From positions 1 to 9,322 of the forward strand of contig CAMZFG010000021.1 of NCBI GenBank assembly GCA_947306035.1: 9,322 nucleotides of DNA, written 5' to 3'. Positions 6,313 to 9,322 of this stretch are shown here, piece by piece (position 1 is the first letter of the stretch; each line of letters opens with the position of its first letter). Position numbers and translations under genes: made by a program. Under the pieces are notes generated by a model. It was not told the DNA's origin and did no database searches. It was given only the letters and a program-made list of their open reading frames with translations. This stretch comes from an uncultured Clostridia bacterium (lineage in GTDB: Bacteria; Bacillota; Clostridia; Oscillospirales; CAG-272).

Positions 6313-7610
6313 GTGGCGTTTTCGGAAAGTCCGTCGCGCACGGCGGCAAAGGGGACCGCGGCCACGCCCGCGTCGTCGCACAGCAGGGGCATGGCGGCGC
6401 GCACGGCGGGCGAAAGGGCGGCAAGCCCCGGCAAACGCCGCACCGCTTTGTGGCAGCGCCCCGCGAGAATGACGTCGCCCGCGCGGCGGGGGCGCAGAAC
6501 GGGCGTGCCGACGAGTTTGGCGGTATCAACGGGCACGCACGCGGCGTAGGTAAAGGCGCGCGGCGGCTCCGGCCGCTCTTGCGGCGGGCCGAGAAAGACC
6601 CAGCCGCCCGGCACTTCACAGCCGCCCGGCACGAGCGGCACGGTATAGTCGGGGGCGGTCGCCGTCCGTTTTTTCGTGATGCAGAGGCGCCCGTTTTCCG
6701 CCGTCAGCCAAAGGCGCGGGGGCAGGGAGAGGCGGGCGTGCGGTTTATCCGACGCGATCAGGCCGCGGACGGCCTCGAACTGCACGGCCGTGGGCGGCTG
6801 CGGCAAAAGCAGGCGCAGCACGCGCAAAAGCACGGGAGCGGGCAGATCGGCGAGCGCGGACAGGCGCGGCGAGGCGCCCTCGGCCGCGAGAAACGCGGCG
6901 GCCAGACGCTCGAAATATGCCTCGTCTTCAAAAAGGCGTTCGGCGCACAGCGCAAACTGTCGGGCCGCGTCGGGTTCGACGGCATACAGAGCCGGCAGAA
7001 CGGTGTGGCGCAGGCGGTTGCGGCGGCAGTCGTCCGCCCCGTTGGTGCTGTCCGTCACGTAGGGCAGGCCGCGCCGCCCCACGTAGTCGAGGATAGCGGT
7101 TTTCGGTACCGTCAGCAGCGGCCGCGCCACGAAAAGCCCTTCGCCCAGCGGGCGGCAGGCCGGTATGCCGGCAAGGCCTCTCGCGCCGGCGCCCCGCGTC
7201 AGGTGCAGGAGCATGGTCTCCGCCTGGTCGTCGGCGTGGTGCGCGGTGACCAGCAGCGGCACGCCGTTTTGTTTCATCCAGTCGGAAAGCGCCGCGTAGC
7301 GCAGACGGCGCGCGGCCGTCTCCACGCTCTCCCCCCGTTGCCGTTCTCCCGGCACGTCGACGGTCAGCAGACAAAAGGGAATGCCGCGTTCCCGGCAAAA
7401 GTCACGGCAGAACGCCGCGTCGCGGTCGGCTTCCGCCCCGCGCAGACCGTGGTGGACGTGCAGGGCGGTCACGCGCCGATCCCGCAGCATATCGAGCAGA
7501 GCCGTCGAATCGGCGCCGCCCGAAAAGCCCACGGCAAGGGGAGCGTCAGCCGGCAGGCCCGCGAGCGCGGCGGGGTCGCGCCAGCCGCGCGGCAGATCGG
7601 GATTTTTCAT
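6264..7610 (-). CDS. tilS: tRNA(Ile)-lysidine synthetase TilS
   Basis: TilS uses ATP to attach lysine to C34 of the CAU-anticodon tRNA-Ile, so that it reads AUA and is charged with isoleucine; it is essential in most bacteria. The protein has 448 residues. The N-type PP-loop ATPase domain is intact: SGGADS (30-35), HVHHGLRG (51-58), AHHADDQAET (123-132) and DSTNGADDCRRNRLR (187-201). A central helical domain and a TilS C-terminal domain (from about 370, LRPRRAGDV) follow. The ATG lies inside the dnaB stop (ATGA overlap). No good Shine-Dalgarno sequence is seen upstream (only GAGCAG about 10 nt away), so initiation probably depends on ribosomes finishing dnaB. The end of the gene is odd: the last strand AHVTFFFDA is followed by PDGADA and a stop, and a diverged copy of that strand occurs just downstream in another frame (see the repeat at 6231-6312). 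In many Bacillota tilS sits directly before hpt and ftsH, as here. Confidence 0.96.
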   Translation of the reverse strand: MKNPDLPRGWRDPAALAGLPADAPLAVGFSGGADSTALLDMLRDRRVTALHVHHGLRGAEADRDAAFCRDFCRERGIPFCLLTVDVPGERQRGESVETAARRLRYAALSDWMKQNGVPLLVTAHHADDQAETMLLHLTRGAGARGLAGIPACRPLGEGLFVARPLLTVPKTAILDYVGRRGLPYVTDSTNGADDCRRNRLRHTVLPALYAVEPDAARQFALCAERLFEDEAYFERLAAAFLAAEGASPRLSALADLPAPVLLRVLRLLLPQPPTAVQFEAVRGLIASDKPHARLSLPPRLWLTAENGRLCITKKRTATAPDYTVPLVPGGCEVPGGWVFLGPPQERPEPPRAFTYAACVPVDTAKLVGTPVLRPRRAGDVILAGRCHKAVRRLPGLAALSPAVRAAMPLLCDDAGVAAVPFAAVRDGLSENATAHVTFFFDAPDGADA

Positions 7611-8986
7611 ATATTGTGCTGCTCGTCGAGGGTGCGGAACTTGGTGTATTGCGGCAGCCAGCCCATTTCCACGCGGCCGAGCGAACCGTGGCGGTTCTTC
7701 TGGATCAGCACTTCGGCAATGTTGCCTTTGACGTGCGCGGGGTCGGCGTCGTTCTTGTAGTATTCGTCGCGGTACAGCAGCAGGACCACGTCGGCGTCCT
7801 GCTCGATCGAGCCGGACTCACGCAGGTCGGCAAGCTGCGGCCGCTTGTCGGTGCGGCCCTCGGGGCCGCGGTTGAGCTGCGAGCAGCAGATGACGGGCAC
7901 GCGCAGGTCTTTGGCCAGCAGTTTCAAGTTGCGCGAGATCTCGCTGACCTCGGTGGCGCGGTTGTCGGCGCGGTGTTCGCCGTGCATCAGCTGCAGGTAG
8001 TCCACCACCACAAGGCCGGGGTTGGGGATCCGGCGCAGTTTGGCCTTCATCGAGGTCACGGTGGCGGCCGAGGTGTCGTCGATCAGGATATGGGTATTGG
8101 CCAGGCGGCCGCAGGCGTGGATCAGTTTGTTCCAGTCCTCGGGGGTCAGAATGCCCGAGCGCAGCGCGTAACTGTCGACCAGCGCCTCGGAAGAAAGCAT
8201 GCGAATGACCAGTTCCTTGGCGGACATTTCCAGCGAGAACACGCACACCGTCTTGGGCGGCCCCCCGTCCTTGGGGGTCTGCTGCGCCACCTGCGTGGCA
8301 ATGTTCATGGCAAACGAGGTCTTGCCCATGCCGGGGCGGGCGCCGATCAGGATCAGGTCGGATTCTCCCATACCGGCCAGGTAATTGTCGAGCGTGGAAA
8401 AGCCGGTGTTGACGCCGGCAAAGGCGTCCTTGTCGTCGGCCAGCGTTTTCAGGTCGCCGAGCACCTCGGTCAGTACCTCTTTGATATCGCGGAACGAACG
8501 GTTGTCGCGCCCCGCGGCGATGTCGTTGAAAGTGCCCTGCGCGTGGTCGAGCAGTTCGCTGACGTCGCCCTCGTCGGAATAGCCCATTTCGGCGATCTCG
8601 GCGCAGGCGGCGATCACGCGGCGGCGCAGACTTTGCTCTTTGACGATGCGGGCGTAGTCGGCCACGTTGGCGGCCACCGGCGTGGCGGCCAGCAAAGCGC
8701 GGATGTACTCCTCGCCGCCCGCTTTGTCGTAAACGCCGCGGCGCACCAGCATATCGATCAGCGTCACTTCGTCGATCTCGTGGCTGGCGTCGAACAGTTC
8801 GCGCATGGCGGTATAGATCTCACGGTGCTCCGCGAGATAAAAGTCCTCGGGCGTGATGTTGACCAAAAGATCCGCGAGCGTCGCGGGGTCGATCAGCACC
8901 GAGCCGAGCAGGGCGCGCTCCGAGGTCAGGGATGCGGGCATTCTGCGGCCGCTCTCCTCTTCGGTCTTTCTCATTTCGTCGTTCAT
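7607..8986 (-). CDS. dnaB: Replicative DNA helicase DnaB
   Basis: This is the hexameric 5'-3' helicase that unwinds DNA at the replication fork (named DnaC in B. subtilis). Its 459 residues are the normal family length. The N-terminal helical domain (about 18-120) begins with the typical SERALLGSVL stretch. The RecA-like ATPase domain (about 190-455) has Walker A GARPGMGKT (215-223), SLEMS (251-255), Walker B VVVDYLQLM (326-334), SQLNRGPEGR (369-378), DLRESGSIEQDADV (387-400) and the basic KNRHG motif (430-434). Between the Walker A helix and the SLEMS strand there is a short extra loop, PKDGGPP (238-244), compared with the B. subtilis protein as I recall it. The ATG at 8986 is preceded by GAGG with 5-nt spacing; a second ATG four codons in has no better site. 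The gap to rplI is 9 nt. The stop codon overlaps the tilS start (ATGA), which points to translational coupling. No intein or frameshift is visible. Confidence 0.98.
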   Translation of the reverse strand: MNDEMRKTEEESGRRMPASLTSERALLGSVLIDPATLADLLVNITPEDFYLAEHREIYTAMRELFDASHEIDEVTLIDMLVRRGVYDKAGGEEYIRALLAATPVAANVADYARIVKEQSLRRRVIAACAEIAEMGYSDEGDVSELLDHAQGTFNDIAAGRDNRSFRDIKEVLTEVLGDLKTLADDKDAFAGVNTGFSTLDNYLAGMGESDLILIGARPGMGKTSFAMNIATQVAQQTPKDGGPPKTVCVFSLEMSAKELVIRMLSSEALVDSYALRSGILTPEDWNKLIHACGRLANTHILIDDTSAATVTSMKAKLRRIPNPGLVVVDYLQLMHGEHRADNRATEVSEISRNLKLLAKDLRVPVICCSQLNRGPEGRTDKRPQLADLRESGSIEQDADVVLLLYRDEYYKNDADPAHVKGNIAEVLIQKNRHGSLGRVEMGWLPQYTKFRTLDEQHNI

Positions 8987-8995
8987 GTCGTCCTC

Positions 8996-9322
8996 TTATT
9001 TTTCCGTGACGATGACGTTGATCTTGCCCGTCACGTCGGTGTAGAGCCGCACGTCCAGTTCGTAAGCGCCGTAGGCCTTGATCGATTCGTTCATGGCGAT
9101 CTTGCGCTTGTCTACCGTGATGCCGTGCTCCTTTTGCAGTTTTTCGGCAATGTCCTTGGCGGTCACGCTGCCGTACAGGTGCCCGTCCGCGCCCGCGCCG
9201 ACGGCAAAGGTCAGCTGCACGGCGGTCAGTTTTTCGGCGATCTTCTGCGCCTCGGCGCGCTCCGTCTCGATCTTGTGCAGGCGCGAGGCCTCTTTGTTTT
9301 TCATTTCGTTGATGGTCTGATT
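8996..9322 (-). CDS. rplI: Large ribosomal subunit protein bL9 (3' part, start outside window)
   Basis: bL9 binds 23S rRNA near the L1 stalk base and is a long two-domain protein of about 148 residues. Only the last 108 residues are visible here; the frame is open through the right edge (first visible residues NQTINEMKNK), so the 5' end lies outside the window. An internal ATG at 9302-9304 is not taken as the start, because the open frame continues upstream with sequence that fits the connecting helix. The visible part is a charged helix (ASRLHKIETERAEAQ) and the C-terminal domain with the family hallmark GSVTAKDIAEKLQ, then GITVDKRKI and a closing beta strand ending VIVTEK. The stop is TAA. 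dnaB follows after 9 nt, a neighbour pair known from Bacillota (rplI-dnaC in Bacillus subtilis), so co-transcription is likely. No anomaly is seen in the visible part. Confidence 0.95.
   Translation of the reverse strand, partial: NQTINEMKNKEASRLHKIETERAEAQKIAEKLTAVQLTFAVGAGADGHLYGSVTAKDIAEKLQKEHGITVDKRKIAMNESIKAYGAYELDVRLYTDVTGKINVIVTEK

Noticed and set aside
7600..7615. Possible frameshift between dnaB and tilS
   Set aside because: Both proteins have complete motifs and normal termini; the ATGA overlap is an ordinary coupled gene junction.
349..7760. Nearly continuous long plus-strand open frames (about 1.0-1.5 kb each: 349-1620, 1627-2700, 3307-4683, 4702-6192, 6246-7760)
   Set aside because: They lie antisense to well-supported genes, have low-complexity His/Val/Gly/Ala-rich translations, no recognisable domains, and run across gene borders. 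They are expected by-products of G+C-rich codon use on the other strand.
9302..9304. Internal ATG as the start of a short 102-residue protein
   Set aside because: The frame is open upstream to the window edge and the sequence continues as bL9, so this ATG is internal to rplI.

Overview
The window is a compact, G+C-rich bacterial segment (clearly above 50%, about 60% by eye). Every supported gene lies on the minus strand, so transcription runs from high to low coordinates. Gene content and order suggest a Gram-positive anaerobe of Bacillota, class Clostridia. The signs are strong AGGAGG-type ribosome binding sites, a tilS-hpt-ftsH block, an rplI-dnaB pair, and a large CoA-dehydratase-activase-type protein typical of strict anaerobes. 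The sequence alone does not settle the order or family.

In transcription order, the first part is a housekeeping run: the 3' part of rplI (ribosomal protein bL9, cut by the window edge), dnaB (replicative helicase), tilS (tRNA-Ile lysidine synthetase), hpt (hypoxanthine phosphoribosyltransferase) and ftsH (membrane AAA+ zinc protease). dnaB and tilS share an ATGA overlap, and the rplI-dnaB and hpt-ftsH gaps are 9 and 18 nt. Only the tilS-hpt gap (89 nt) has room for regulation. It is unusually A+T-rich and also carries a diverged, out-of-frame second copy of the tilS 3' end.

The second part follows a 72-nt gap after ftsH that holds a perfect 11-bp G+C hairpin, a likely terminator or attenuator. 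Beyond it are two genes separated by one base. The first encodes a 985-residue protein with two BadFG/HgdC-type ATPase (activase) domains and a cysteine-rich DUF2229-type region. The second, cut by the left edge, resembles the 2-hydroxyacyl-CoA dehydratase/double-cubane type module that in many Clostridia is fused to the C-terminus of this same large protein (about 1,400 residues). Here the fusion is split exactly at the domain boundary by TGA-C-ATG, with a strong Shine-Dalgarno sequence inside the end of the first gene.

The housekeeping genes serve translation, replication, tRNA modification, purine salvage and membrane protein quality control. The downstream pair probably forms an ATP-driven low-potential electron-transfer system with an unknown substrate. 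It is the least understood part of the window. No tRNA, rRNA, CRISPR array, insertion sequence or phage gene was seen.
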